DNA of 35,276 nt from Corynebacterium stercoris (lineage in GTDB: Bacteria; Actinomycetota; Actinomycetes; Mycobacteriales; Mycobacteriaceae): NCBI RefSeq assembly GCF_024160105.1, contig NZ_JAMFTQ010000021.1, positions 1 through 35,276 on the forward strand. The letters run 5' to 3'. Below, in pieces: positions 15,589-23,099 of this stretch (within the stretch, counting starts at the first letter, position 1; each line of letters opens with the position of its first letter). A program made the translations under genes and the position numbers. Under the pieces are notes generated by a model. It searched no databases, was not told the DNA's origin, and saw only the letters and a program-made list of their open reading frames with translations.

Positions 15589-15676
15589 CGTCGGTTAGCT
15601 TACGCAGTGGTTGCCAGCGAAAACTAATTTCGGCCCGAGCAAACTGCCAGCCGCGCAGAAGCGGGCGCGCCGCGGA

Positions 15677-16156
15677 TTAGCGGTCGGCCCACTCCGCGTT
15701 GAGGTTGTCGGCGTAGGCCGTGGCCAGAGCGTTAATCGCGTCGGATGCGCCGGCGAGGGTGCGCAAGCTGTCGTCGTCAAGCGTGGCCAGCATCTCAGCG
15801 ACAAATTTGTTGCGCTCCTGGCCCACGCGCTCAAGCTCCTCGATGCCCGCATCGGTCAGCTCCACCACAACGCCGCGGCGGTCCTCCTCGGAGCGGACGC
15901 GGCGCACGAGGCCGCGGTCCTCGAGCTGGTTGATCGTGTTGGAGGCGGTAGGCATGCGCACGCCCTCCGCGTCCGCGAGCTGGCGCACGCGCTTCGGGCC
16001 GTGCTCCTGGATGCGGTGCATGATGGACAGCTGCGGGCCGGAGAGGCTGGAATGGTCGGCGGTGCGGAAATAGCTCACGTACAGCCGCGTGATGGCGGGA
16101 CGGACCTTCTCCGCGATTGCCATGGGGTCCGGCCGGCCCTCACCGTGGGATGCCAT
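15677..16156 (-). CDS. MarR-family transcriptional regulator (MalR-like by context)
   Basis: 159 residues with a winged helix: LSGPQLSIMHRIQEHGPKRVRQLADAEGVRMPTASNTINQLEDRGLVRR forms the helix-turn-helix, and SEEDRRGVVVELTDAG the wing with the conserved DRR. Terminal helices serve dimerisation. ATG 16156 has GGGAGAAG 7 nt upstream, so unlike several neighbours it has a leader. Its location between a Usp gene and the DUF5318/penicillin-binding protein genes resembles the malR locus of C. glutamicum, where MalR influences cell-envelope genes. The orthology is suggested by context, not proven. The 93-bp divergent gap to the DUF5318 gene contains AAATATTT (16229-16236), a possible but weak operator centre. 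Confidence 0.85.
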   Translation of the reverse strand: MASHGEGRPDPMAIAEKVRPAITRLYVSYFRTADHSSLSGPQLSIMHRIQEHGPKRVRQLADAEGVRMPTASNTINQLEDRGLVRRVRSEEDRRGVVVELTDAGIEELERVGQERNKFVAEMLATLDDDSLRTLAGASDAINALATAYADNLNAEWADR

Positions 16157-16249
16157 TGCGATTCTTCTCCCTGTATAACTGTGGCGCAGCGAAACGCCGC
16201 GATCTGCGGTACAAGATTAGCAAAGTCAAATATTTTCACGTCTTTAATC

Positions 16250-16612
16250 ATGGTCAGCTTCATCCACGAGATTTCCCACGAGTGGCAGCGCCGTACTACC
16301 TTGCGCGAGTTCCGCCAAGGGCGGGTGCTTATCGACGAGATTTGTGATGCCGATTTCCTTCTCCGAGCTGCGGCGGAGCACCACGGTCAAGCGTCGGCAC
16401 GCGAATGCCCCATCTGCGGGAAGGAGATGCGCGAGGTGACGTGGGTGTACTCGGAGCGCCTGGGGCGGCGCAGCGGTACCGCGCGGAATGAAGACGAAAT
16501 TGCGCGCCTGGTGGCCGAGGTGGGGCCGATCACCGTGCATCTGGTCGAGGTGTGCGCGCACTGCAAGTGGAATTACCTGCTGAAAGAATTCACGGCTGTG
16601 CGGCAAGCGTGA
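16250..16612 (+). CDS. DUF5318 family protein
   Basis: 120 residues, recognised as the corynebacterial/mycobacterial DUF5318 family by FIHEISHEWQRRTTLREFRQGR, DEICDADFLLRAAAEHHG, CPICGKEMREVTWVYSERLGRRSG and VEVCAHCKWNYLL. The two C-x-x-C pairs (CPIC and CAHC) look like a zinc-ribbon knuckle. The function is unknown. It precedes the penicillin-binding protein gene in the same direction, an arrangement I know from actinobacteria. The ATG at 16250 fits the family start but has neither a clear ribosome-binding site nor a well-spaced -10 box. Confidence 0.85.
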   Translation: MVSFIHEISHEWQRRTTLREFRQGRVLIDEICDADFLLRAAAEHHGQASARECPICGKEMREVTWVYSERLGRRSGTARNEDEIARLVAEVGPITVHLVEVCAHCKWNYLLKEFTAVRQA

Positions 16613-16688
16613 ATTTCGTGTGAAGTCGCGCTGGCCAGGTAGGGTGTCTGCTAGTAAACGTCGGGTAGCAATCGTGCAGGAAAAGCGT

Positions 16689-18917
16689 GTGACAGACAAA
16701 ACAGAGACCGCCGCGAGCACCGGTGGTGGCAGCACCGCCGTGGCCAAAAAGAAGAAGTCCCGCCTGTGGCAGTGGGTTCTAGCCATCCTGCTGTTCTTTG
16801 TGCTGCTTGCCGCCATCCCGGCGAGCTGGTTCATCTACAGCTACTCCCAGGCGCACGTGCCGCAGCCGAACGAGATCGAGACGGCGCAGATCTCCAACAT
16901 TTACTTCAACGACGGTGAGGAAGAGCTCGCCCGCATCGTCCCGCCCGAGGGCAACCGCGAGCAGATCGCGCTTGCCGACGTTCCGGTGGACGTCCAGAAC
17001 GCCGTACTCGCCGCCGAGGACCGCGACTTCTGGGAGAACTCCGGCTTCTCCTTCACCGGCTTCGCCCGCGCCGCGCTCGGCCAAATTACCGGCAACACCT
17101 CCGCCGGCGGCGGCTCCACGATCACCCAGCAGTACGTGAAGAACGCCCTGGTGGGCAACGAGCACTCCTACGAGCGCAAGGCGCGCGAGCTGGTCTACTC
17201 GGTGAAGATGACCAACGAGTGGAGCAAGGAAGACATTCTCAACGCCTACCTGAACACGGTGTACTTCGGCCGCAACGCCTACGGTGTCGAGGCCGCCGCG
17301 CACGCGTTCTTCGGCAAGCCCGCCAACGAGCTGACGCTGGAGGAAGGCGGCGTGCTCGCCGCATCCATCCAGCTGCCCAGCCAGCTCGACCCGTGGACCA
17401 ACCCCGAGGGAGCCCAGCAGCGCTGGAACTACGTCATGGACGGCCTCGTGGACATGGGCGAGCTCACGCCCGAAGAGCGTGCCGGCCTGCAGTACCCGGA
17501 GACGCGCGACCCGTCCACGTACTCCGCCTACACGGAGGCGAGCGGCCCGAACGGCCTGATTAAGAACCAGGTCATCGCGGAGCTGCAGGCGCTGGGCATT
17601 ACTGAGGACGATCTGACGAAGCGCGGCCTGCAGATCACCACCACGATTGATTCCCGCGCCCAGGCTGAGGTGGAGCGCATCTCCGCCGACCACCTCTCGC
17701 GCCTGCAGGATGACGCCCGCACCGGTGTCGTGGCCATCGACCCGGCCACCGGCGCCGTGCGCGCCTACTACGGCGGCGACGACCCGAGCGGCTGGGACTA
17801 CGCCAACGCCGGCCTGCAGACCGGCTCCACGTTCAAGATCTTCGCCCTGGCTGCGGCGTTGCAGCAGGGCATCCCGCTGACCGCCCAGTTCGATTCCTCC
17901 CCGGTGACGCTGCCGGGCGACATTGAGGTGACCAACTGGGACGGCGGAGGCGGCGGCATGCTTACCATGGCTGACGCCGTGCGCACCTCCTCCAACACCG
18001 CGTTCATGCGTATTCAGGACGACTTGGACAACACCACCCAGGACACCGCCGACATGGCGCACGCCCTCGGCGTGGCCCGCTCCATCCCGGGCATTCCGGT
18101 GACCCTGCGCGAGAACGGCGGCCAGCCCTACGAGGGCATCGTGCTGGGCCAGTACCAGTCCCGCGTGCTGGACATGGCCACCGCGATGGCCACCCTGGCG
18201 GACCGCGGCGTCTACCACCCGCCGCACTTCGTGCAGAGCGTCACCGACGGTTTCGGCGAGGTGCTCTACGAAGCCGACGAGTCCTACGCCGAGCGCCGCG
18301 TTGCAGAGCAGGTGGCGGACAACGTCATCGAGGCGATGCAGGCCGTGGTGGGCTACTCCAACGCCACCCTCGCCGGCGGCCGCCCTGCTGCCGCGAAGAC
18401 CGGTACGGCCCAGCTCGGCGACACCGGCCAGAACAAGGACGCCTGGATGGTCGGCGCGACCCCGCAGCTGGCTGTGGCCGTGTGGGTGGGCACCGCGGAC
18501 AACACGTCCCCGATCTTCAACGAGTGGGGCGGCAACATGTTCGGCTCGAGCACCCCGGCCCGCATCTGGAAGGACGTGCTGGACACTGTCCTGGAGAATG
18601 AGGAAGCCGTGGAGTTCCCGACGGCCTCCCCGGTGTACTGGGGTGTGGAGCCGTACTCCGGCGGCACCAACCTGGGCGGTTCCACCTACCCGACGGCTGT
18701 GCCGACCTACTCGGCGGGCACCTCGGCCGCCCCGGCACCGAGCGCGGCCGCCGAGCCCGAGCCTGCGCCGGAACCCGCACCGGCACCCGCTCCCGCCCCC
18801 GCGCCAGCTCCGGCGCCCGCACCCGCGCCGGCCCCGCCGCCGCTGCCGGCGCCCCCGCCGGTCCAGGACGTGATTGGCGGGGTGCTCGACGGGCTGAACC
18901 AGGTGCTGCAGCAGTAG
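16689..18917 (+). CDS. ponA: Class A penicillin-binding protein (bifunctional transglycosylase/transpeptidase)
   Basis: 742 residues. Polymerises and cross-links peptidoglycan at the outer face of the membrane. A basic cytoplasmic start and one transmembrane helix (about 26-52) precede a GT51 domain with catalytic Glu110 (AAEDRDFWENSGF), GGSTITQQYVKN and NTVYFGRNAYGVEAAA. The transpeptidase domain has S380-T-F-K, S434-S-N and K570-T-G-T-A. The C-terminal tail (about 670-725) is almost pure Pro/Ala with Glu, which probably spans the wall. GTG 16689 was chosen because AGGA lies 7 nt before it; the frame opens at 16620. Equivalent to mrcB/ponA1 in the conserved actinobacterial order ahead of the GT87 gene and rpsF. 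Confidence 0.92.
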   Translation: MTDKTETAASTGGGSTAVAKKKKSRLWQWVLAILLFFVLLAAIPASWFIYSYSQAHVPQPNEIETAQISNIYFNDGEEELARIVPPEGNREQIALADVPVDVQNAVLAAEDRDFWENSGFSFTGFARAALGQITGNTSAGGGSTITQQYVKNALVGNEHSYERKARELVYSVKMTNEWSKEDILNAYLNTVYFGRNAYGVEAAAHAFFGKPANELTLEEGGVLAASIQLPSQLDPWTNPEGAQQRWNYVMDGLVDMGELTPEERAGLQYPETRDPSTYSAYTEASGPNGLIKNQVIAELQALGITEDDLTKRGLQITTTIDSRAQAEVERISADHLSRLQDDARTGVVAIDPATGAVRAYYGGDDPSGWDYANAGLQTGSTFKIFALAAALQQGIPLTAQFDSSPVTLPGDIEVTNWDGGGGGMLTMADAVRTSSNTAFMRIQDDLDNTTQDTADMAHALGVARSIPGIPVTLRENGGQPYEGIVLGQYQSRVLDMATAMATLADRGVYHPPHFVQSVTDGFGEVLYEADESYAERRVAEQVADNVIEAMQAVVGYSNATLAGGRPAAAKTGTAQLGDTGQNKDAWMVGATPQLAVAVWVGTADNTSPIFNEWGGNMFGSSTPARIWKDVLDTVLENEEAVEFPTASPVYWGVEPYSGGTNLGGSTYPTAVPTYSAGTSAAPAPSAAAEPEPAPEPAPAPAPAPAPAPAPAPAPAPPPLPAPPPVQDVIGGVLDGLNQVLQQ

Positions 18918-18952
18918 CTGCCCAAGCGACGACAACAGAGGGATAACGCAAG

Positions 18953-20530
18953 GTGTCTGAGAAGACCGTGGTGAAGACGCAGCCGAAGCGTGCGAAGCAC
19001 GCCAAGCCCAGCGGCACCCAGTGGGCTGACCCGACGGACCGCGTGCAGCCCGGCCGCACCGAGCCGCTGGCGAAAGGCTGGGTCAACTTCCTCGGCGGGC
19101 CGATGGGCCGCTACGCCCAGATCGGCCGCGCCTCCTTCTGGACTCCGCTGCGGGCCATCCTGGCCGTCGCCTACGTCTTCCTCTCCCTCGGCGGGCTGTC
19201 CAAGGCGAACTGCGCCATGGGCCGCCCGGACGACAACGGCGTGCTGCAGCTCAACTGGGACGGCAACCGCCAGTACACCTCGTTCTGCTACAACGACATC
19301 GTCCCGCTCTACGGCGCGCGCGGACTGGACCAGCCCGGCTTCGTCTACGACTACTCCTGGGTGGAAGACGGCCTGACCCGCTACATGGAGTATCCGGTGC
19401 TCGCCGGCCTGTTCCAGCAGTTCAGCGCCTTCATCTCCCGAAACACCTACTTCCTGGCGGACAGGTTGCTGCCGGAGGTCGGCTGGTACTTCTGGGTCAC
19501 GGTGCTGCTGCTTTCCATCATCTGGGTCTGCACCGCCCGCATGGTCGCGGAGCTCGCCGGCAACCGCATTTGGGACACGCTGCTCGTCGTCGGCTCGCCG
19601 CTGTTGATCATGCACGCGTTCACCAACTGGGACATCCCGTCCATCTTCTTTGTGGTCGCAGCGATGCTGGCCGCGCGCAACAAGAAGTTCTGGCTCGCCG
19701 GCTTCCTCATCGGCGCCGGCACCGCGTTCAAACTCTGGCCGCTGTTCATCCTCGGCGCGTACCTCACGATTGCGATCCGCAAGCGCAACCTCATGCCGTT
19801 CATCAAGATGGCGGTCGCGGCCGCTGTCACCTGGGTGGCCGTCAACCTGCCCGTCTACCTCCGCAACCCCGACGCCTGGGGCGAGTTCAACCGCCTCAAC
19901 ACCGAGCGCGGCTGGGAGTGGACCACCATCTACGCCGTGATCTCGCGTGCCTTCGGCTGGACTGGCTTCGATACCGGCGGCGGCACCCCGGTGATCCTCA
20001 ACGCGGTCACCTTCGTCCTCTTCGCCCTCGGCTGCCTCGCCGTGCTCATCATGGGCCTCAAGGCCCCCAAGGAGCCGCGCGTGGCGGAGCTGCTCACGCT
20101 CATCGTCGGCTTCTTCCTGCTCTTTAACAAGGTGTGGAGCCCCCAGTACTCCATCTGGCTCATCGTCCCCGCCGTGCTCGCCGCACCCTACTGGCGCCTG
20201 CTACTGACCTGGATGACGGTGGACATGATGGTCTGGCCCATCCTCATGTGGCACATGATGGGCACAGACAACCTGGGCCTGCCCGGCGAGGCCCTCAACC
20301 TCGTCATCATCGCCCGCGACGCCCTCATCATCGCCATTATGGTCATGGTCGTCCGCCAGATGTTCGGCCTCACCCGCGACCCCGTCGCCGACGCGCACAA
20401 CGGCCACGACCCGCTCCTCACCGTCCCTTCCGACTGGGCCACGCGTGCCGACGGCTGGGTTCCCGCCGGCGAAGTCGTCGGAGAAGTGAACGTCGAAAAG
20501 CACTCTGCTCCTGAGGTGGAGCGCGCATGA
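18953..20530 (+). CDS. GT87/DUF2029-type polytopic membrane glycosyltransferase
   Basis: 525 residues. A basic cytoplasmic N-terminus (about 1-60) is followed by roughly ten hydrophobic helices, as in GT-C enzymes using polyprenyl-phosphate sugars. Acidic residues sit in the first outer loop (QLNWDGNRQYTSFCYNDIVPLYG). The gene holds the place of Rv0051 in M. tuberculosis, between ponA1 and rpsF. A role in arabinomannan or other cell-wall mannosyl transfer is possible but unproven; donor and acceptor are unknown. GTG 18953 follows GAGGG by about 10 nt, 35 bp after the PBP stop. The gene overlaps the next ORF by 4 bp (ATGA). Confidence 0.82.
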   Translation: MSEKTVVKTQPKRAKHAKPSGTQWADPTDRVQPGRTEPLAKGWVNFLGGPMGRYAQIGRASFWTPLRAILAVAYVFLSLGGLSKANCAMGRPDDNGVLQLNWDGNRQYTSFCYNDIVPLYGARGLDQPGFVYDYSWVEDGLTRYMEYPVLAGLFQQFSAFISRNTYFLADRLLPEVGWYFWVTVLLLSIIWVCTARMVAELAGNRIWDTLLVVGSPLLIMHAFTNWDIPSIFFVVAAMLAARNKKFWLAGFLIGAGTAFKLWPLFILGAYLTIAIRKRNLMPFIKMAVAAAVTWVAVNLPVYLRNPDAWGEFNRLNTERGWEWTTIYAVISRAFGWTGFDTGGGTPVILNAVTFVLFALGCLAVLIMGLKAPKEPRVAELLTLIVGFFLLFNKVWSPQYSIWLIVPAVLAAPYWRLLLTWMTVDMMVWPILMWHMMGTDNLGLPGEALNLVIIARDALIIAIMVMVVRQMFGLTRDPVADAHNGHDPLLTVPSDWATRADGWVPAGEVVGEVNVEKHSAPEVERA

Positions 20531-20718
20531 TCGGCACGACGACGATCCTGGGCATCGTCTCGATCTTCATCGGCTTCGCGCTCTTTGCGGGCGCGTTCAT
20601 GGCGACGCTGAAGGGACGCAAGGGCCTCGCGGTCGGGCTCGGGGCGACCGCCTTCGTCTTCATCACCTTCATCCCCGTGGGGCTCGCGCTGTTCGGTGCC
20701 GTGCCGAACCCGACCTAA
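20527..20718 (+). CDS. Small two-helix membrane protein
   Basis: 63 residues, nearly all hydrophobic, with two predicted transmembrane helices (about 6-27 and 36-58) joined by a short basic turn (KGRKG). Its ATG overlaps the stop of the GT87 gene (ATGA), so it is translationally coupled and may be a partner of that enzyme. No family recognised. M. tuberculosis has Rv0052, a different protein, at the equivalent spot. Coupling and codon use support a real gene. Confidence 0.68.
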   Translation: MIGTTTILGIVSIFIGFALFAGAFMATLKGRKGLAVGLGATAFVFITFIPVGLALFGAVPNPT

Positions 20719-20748
20719 ACCGATTTCTCCCAGGCCAGGGGCTTCAGG

Positions 20749-20808
20749 TAGGCTATCCGGGTTGCTTGACGTAAGCGACCCTCCTGCCATTGCGGCAAGC
20801 GCAGTGGC
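20749..20808 (+). promoter_or_regulatory. rpsF promoter and structured leader
   Basis: A likely -10 box TAGGCT (20749-20754) is followed by two hairpins. The first has arms GGGTTGCTT (20759-20767) and AAGCGACCC (20773-20781) with one G-U pair. The second has arms GCCATTGCG (20786-20794) and CGCAGTGGC (20800-20808), also with one G-U pair and loop GCAAG, followed by CCGAATACC. Leaders of rpsF operons in many bacteria bind the S6:S18 complex for feedback; this may be such a site. The hairpins are seen, the function is inferred. Confidence 0.45.
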
Positions 20809-20847
20809 CGAATACCAATACAAAGACCATAGGAGGTGATGAGGTCC

Positions 20848-21135
20848 GTGCGTCACTACGAAGTAATGATCATCCTCGACCCGCAGCAGGATGAGCGCAC
20901 CGTTGCCCCGTCCCTGGATAAGTTCCTGGAGACCGTCCGCAAGGACAACGGCAAGGTGGAAAAGGTTGATGTGTGGGGCAAGCAGCGCCTTGCGTACCCG
21001 ATCAACAAGAAGGAAGAGGGCATCTACGCCGTAATCAACCTCGAGTGCGGTGCTGACACCGTCGCCGAGCTTGATCGTCTTCTGAACCTGAACGAGACCG
21101 TGCTCCGTACGAAGGTACTGCGTACCGATAAGTAA
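20848..21135 (+). CDS. rpsF: 30S ribosomal protein S6
   Basis: 95 residues, the usual length for actinobacterial S6. [46 protein letters not shown] and [15 protein letters not shown] are the family's conserved segments. It binds 16S rRNA with S18 at the platform of the small subunit. I chose GTG 20848: AGGAGG at 20831-20836 lies 11 nt before it, and the product then starts exactly as S6 does. Upstream GTG/ATG codons at 20836 and 20839 overlap or abut the ribosome-binding site. First gene of rpsF-ssb-rplI. rpsR, which sits in this operon in many bacteria, is absent here. Confidence 0.96.
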   Translation: MRHYEVMIILDPQQDERTVAPSLDKFLETVRKDNGKVEKVDVWGKQRLAYPINKKEEGIYAVINLECGADTVAELDRLLNLNETVLRTKVLRTDK

Positions 21136-21186
21136 GAGCAGCTAGGCTCAAACCACAGGATCCAAAAAAGGTAGGAAGGAACGATC

Positions 21187-21804
21187 ATGGCTCAAGGCGA
21201 TACCCAAATCACCGTGGTTGGCAACCTCGTTGCTGATCCGGAGCTCCGGTTCATCCCGAGTGGTGCACCCGTTGCGAATTTCCGCATCGCGTCCACCCCC
21301 CGGTCCTTCAACCGCGAGACGAACCAGTGGGAGGACGGCGAAGCGCTGTTCCTCACCTGCAACTGCTGGCGCCAGATGGCCGAGAACGTCGCAGAGACCC
21401 TGACCAAGGGCATGCGCGTCATGGTCCAGGGCCGCCTGAAGCAGCGTTCCTACCAGACCCGCGAGGGCGAAAACCGCACCGTGTTCGAGATCGAGGTCGA
21501 CGAGGTTGGCCCGTCCCTGAAGTACGCGTCCGCAACCGTGAACCGTAACCCGCGTGAGGGCGGGAACAACTACGGCGGTGGCGGCCAGGGCCAGTCCGGC
21601 CAGGGTCAGCGCAACCAGGGCGGCTTCAACCAGGGCCCGTCCCAGAACAACCAGGGCGGCTTTGCCGGTCAGGGCCAGAACCAGTCCCAGGGCAACCAGG
21701 GCGGTTTCTCCGGCCAGAACCAGTCGCAGCCCGAGACTGATCCGTGGAATTCCGCACCTCCCGCCGGCGGTTTCGGCGGGATGGACGACGAGCCTCCGTT
21801 CTAA
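21187..21804 (+). CDS. ssb: Single-stranded DNA-binding protein
   Basis: 205 residues. The OB fold occupies about 1-118 ([56 protein letters not shown]). A flexible Gly/Gln/Asn-rich linker of about 75 residues follows, with repeated NQGGF units (five copies or near-copies). The acidic tip MDDEPPF is the site that recruits replication and repair proteins. The linker repeats are visible in DNA as recurring 'aaccagggcgg' units. ATG 21187 has GGAAGGA about 5 nt upstream. It lies between rpsF and rplI and close to dnaB, so replication and translation genes are grouped. Confidence 0.96.
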   Translation: MAQGDTQITVVGNLVADPELRFIPSGAPVANFRIASTPRSFNRETNQWEDGEALFLTCNCWRQMAENVAETLTKGMRVMVQGRLKQRSYQTREGENRTVFEIEVDEVGPSLKYASATVNRNPREGGNNYGGGGQGQSGQGQRNQGGFNQGPSQNNQGGFAGQGQNQSQGNQGGFSGQNQSQPETDPWNSAPPAGGFGGMDDEPPF

Positions 21805-21855
21805 AGCAGAAAAACCCACACAGAAACTTTTACAACTCAAGGAAGGTTAGGATTC

Positions 21856-22308
21856 ATGAAGCTGATCCTCACCGCTGCCGTTGAGAACCTTGGAGAGCCC
21901 GGCGACATCGTCGAGGTCAAGGACGGCTACGGACGCAACCTTCTCCTCCCGCGCGGCCTCGCCATCCCGGCTACCCGCGGCGCAGAGAAGCAGATCGAAG
22001 ACATTCAGCGCGCTCAGGCTGACCGCCAGGTGCGCGACCTCGCGCACGCCAAGGAGCTGCGCGACCAGCTCGACCAGCTCACCGGTGTGAAGGTGCCCGT
22101 GCGCACCTCCGAGTCCGGCAAGCTGTTCGGCTCTGTGAAGCCGGCCGACATCGCCGACGCCGTCAAGGCTGCCGGCGGCCCGTCCCTGGACAAGCGCCGC
22201 ATCAACGTGCCGAAGGGTCTTGTTACCAAGACCGGCGGCTACCAGGTCAAGGTCAACCTCCACGACGACGTGGAGGGCAAGGTGAACTTCGAGGTCGTGA
22301 GCGCGTAA
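21856..22308 (+). CDS. rplI: 50S ribosomal protein L9
   Basis: 150 residues with the two-lobed L9 plan: N-terminal rRNA-binding lobe (MKLILTAAVENLGEPGDIVEVKDGYGRNLLLPRGLA), a long connecting helix rich in Arg/Ala/Gln, and the C-terminal lobe (SGKLFGSVKPADIADA, DKRRINVPKGLVTKTGGYQVKVNLH). ATG 21856 has AAGGAAGG 9 nt upstream. It is the last gene of the ribosomal/ssb run and is followed by a strong terminator at 22362-22420. Confidence 0.96.
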   Translation: MKLILTAAVENLGEPGDIVEVKDGYGRNLLLPRGLAIPATRGAEKQIEDIQRAQADRQVRDLAHAKELRDQLDQLTGVKVPVRTSESGKLFGSVKPADIADAVKAAGGPSLDKRRINVPKGLVTKTGGYQVKVNLHDDVEGKVNFEVVSA

Positions 22309-22319
22309 CCGCTTAACGA

Positions 22320-22345
22320 CGATCGCGTTTAATAAACCGCGATCC
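22320..22345. other. Hairpin just after rplI without a T tract
   Basis: GATCGCG (22321-22327) pairs with the complementary CGCGATC at 22338-22344; the GTTT/AAAC bases inside extend the stem with a one-base bulge. There is no run of T after it, so it may protect the 3' end of the mRNA rather than terminate. Confidence 0.4.
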
Positions 22346-22361
22346 AACGACAACAGCGCTT

Positions 22362-22420
22362 GAAAACGGCGCGGGTTGCACGAGGAGCTTGTGAGGAGCT
22401 CCGCGGCCCGCGCCGTTTTC
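22362..22420 (+). terminator. Rho-independent terminator after rplI
   Basis: Perfect 14-bp arms, GAAAACGGCGCGGG (22362-22375) and CCCGCGCCGTTTTC (22407-22420), enclose a 31-nt interior with its own GGAGCT/AGCTCC pairing. The T run lies at the end of the stem, and the A run at its start would let it work in both directions. Confidence 0.85.
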
Positions 22421-22446
22421 TCATGTTCTCCGTAGACTTAGTGGCC

Positions 22447-22620
22447 ATGAACACGAACACCACCGGCCAGGCCGACATCATCCTCGGCGTCATTGTCTTC
22501 CTGCTGGGTTTCCTCGCCGTGAAGTATGCCTGGGGGTCCATTTCGTACCTCACGGCAGCCGTGAGCTGGATCGCGGGCATCTTCATGGTGGGGCGCGGCA
22601 TCGTTAAGTCCCGCCGCTAA
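22447..22620 (+). CDS. Small two-helix membrane protein
   Basis: 57 residues (MNTNTTGQADIILGVIVFLL...). Two hydrophobic stretches, about 10-28 and 34-50, with a basic end (KSRR). The start at ATG 22447 is supported by TAGACT (22433-22438) 8 nt upstream, a leaderless arrangement placed right after the rplI terminator. The gene thus has its own transcript. No family recognised. A longer in-frame start at 22360 would lie inside the terminator and is unlikely. Confidence 0.65.
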   Translation: MNTNTTGQADIILGVIVFLLGFLAVKYAWGSISYLTAAVSWIAGIFMVGRGIVKSRR

Positions 22621-23099
22621 AGACCAGCTCGGTCGGTCCGGGGGGCGGGGTCGTAACAATCCCGGGAGCAATCTCGCGACCTGCGTCGTCGGCATGGCTT
22701 TCGTACAAATGGGGAAGTTTTTTCGAGCGGGCTGGGCCTGGGGAATACACACAGCCCCTGTGGATAAGTAAAGAATAAGAACGCCTGCTCAGGGCATTCA
22801 GGGGGCCGCCTAGAGGCTTGGGGGACCAATGTCAAGCGCCCAGCTCAGAGGATTTCCCCACACTTCTCCGTTACTAAGTGCGCCTGAATACAACATGTCT
22901 GAACTGGGCAAACACCAGTCTTCCCTGCGGGTCAAACGCGGCTTCTCCACAAGTTGTCCACAGGGATGAATGGGTGGGTGTGAAGAAGTCGTCGGGAAGC
23001 GGAAGTTCTATCCACAGGGCCTGTGGATAACTTCCCCGGCGGGTCCGCAGCAGGGGCTGCGCGGGGTAGGGTTAGGCGCGACACGTGGAAGGGGAGCCC
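22621..23099. promoter_or_regulatory. DnaA-box-rich intergenic region upstream of dnaB
   Basis: This 479-bp gap has no credible gene. It holds perfect DnaA boxes (TTATCCACA or its complement TGTGGATAA) at 22759-22767 and 23022-23030. One-mismatch boxes lie at 22943-22951 (TTCTCCACA), 22954-22962 (TTGTCCACA) and 23008-23016 (CTATCCACA); a weaker one is at 22854-22862. The last two strong boxes lie in a near-perfect inverted repeat, 23001-23018 against 23020-23035, with a 2-nt insertion in the left arm. A candidate dnaB -10 box TAGGGT is at 23067-23072, so this palindrome ends just upstream of the expected -35 region. Confidence 0.65.

Noticed and set aside
18720..18880. Proline/alanine coding repeat in the PBP tail as a DNA repeat element
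   Set aside because: It stays in frame and encodes the wall-spanning Pro/Ala tail known in class A PBPs of actinobacteria; no separate element is needed.
22895..22969. 24-codon ORF in the dnaB upstream gap
   Set aside because: No ribosome-binding site, not leaderless by box spacing, and it overlaps two DnaA boxes; most likely chance.
22621..23099. Chromosomal origin of replication
   Set aside because: DnaA boxes are present but dnaA, dnaN, recF and rpmH are not nearby and no clear AT-rich unwinding element is seen. Kept as a regulatory cluster only.
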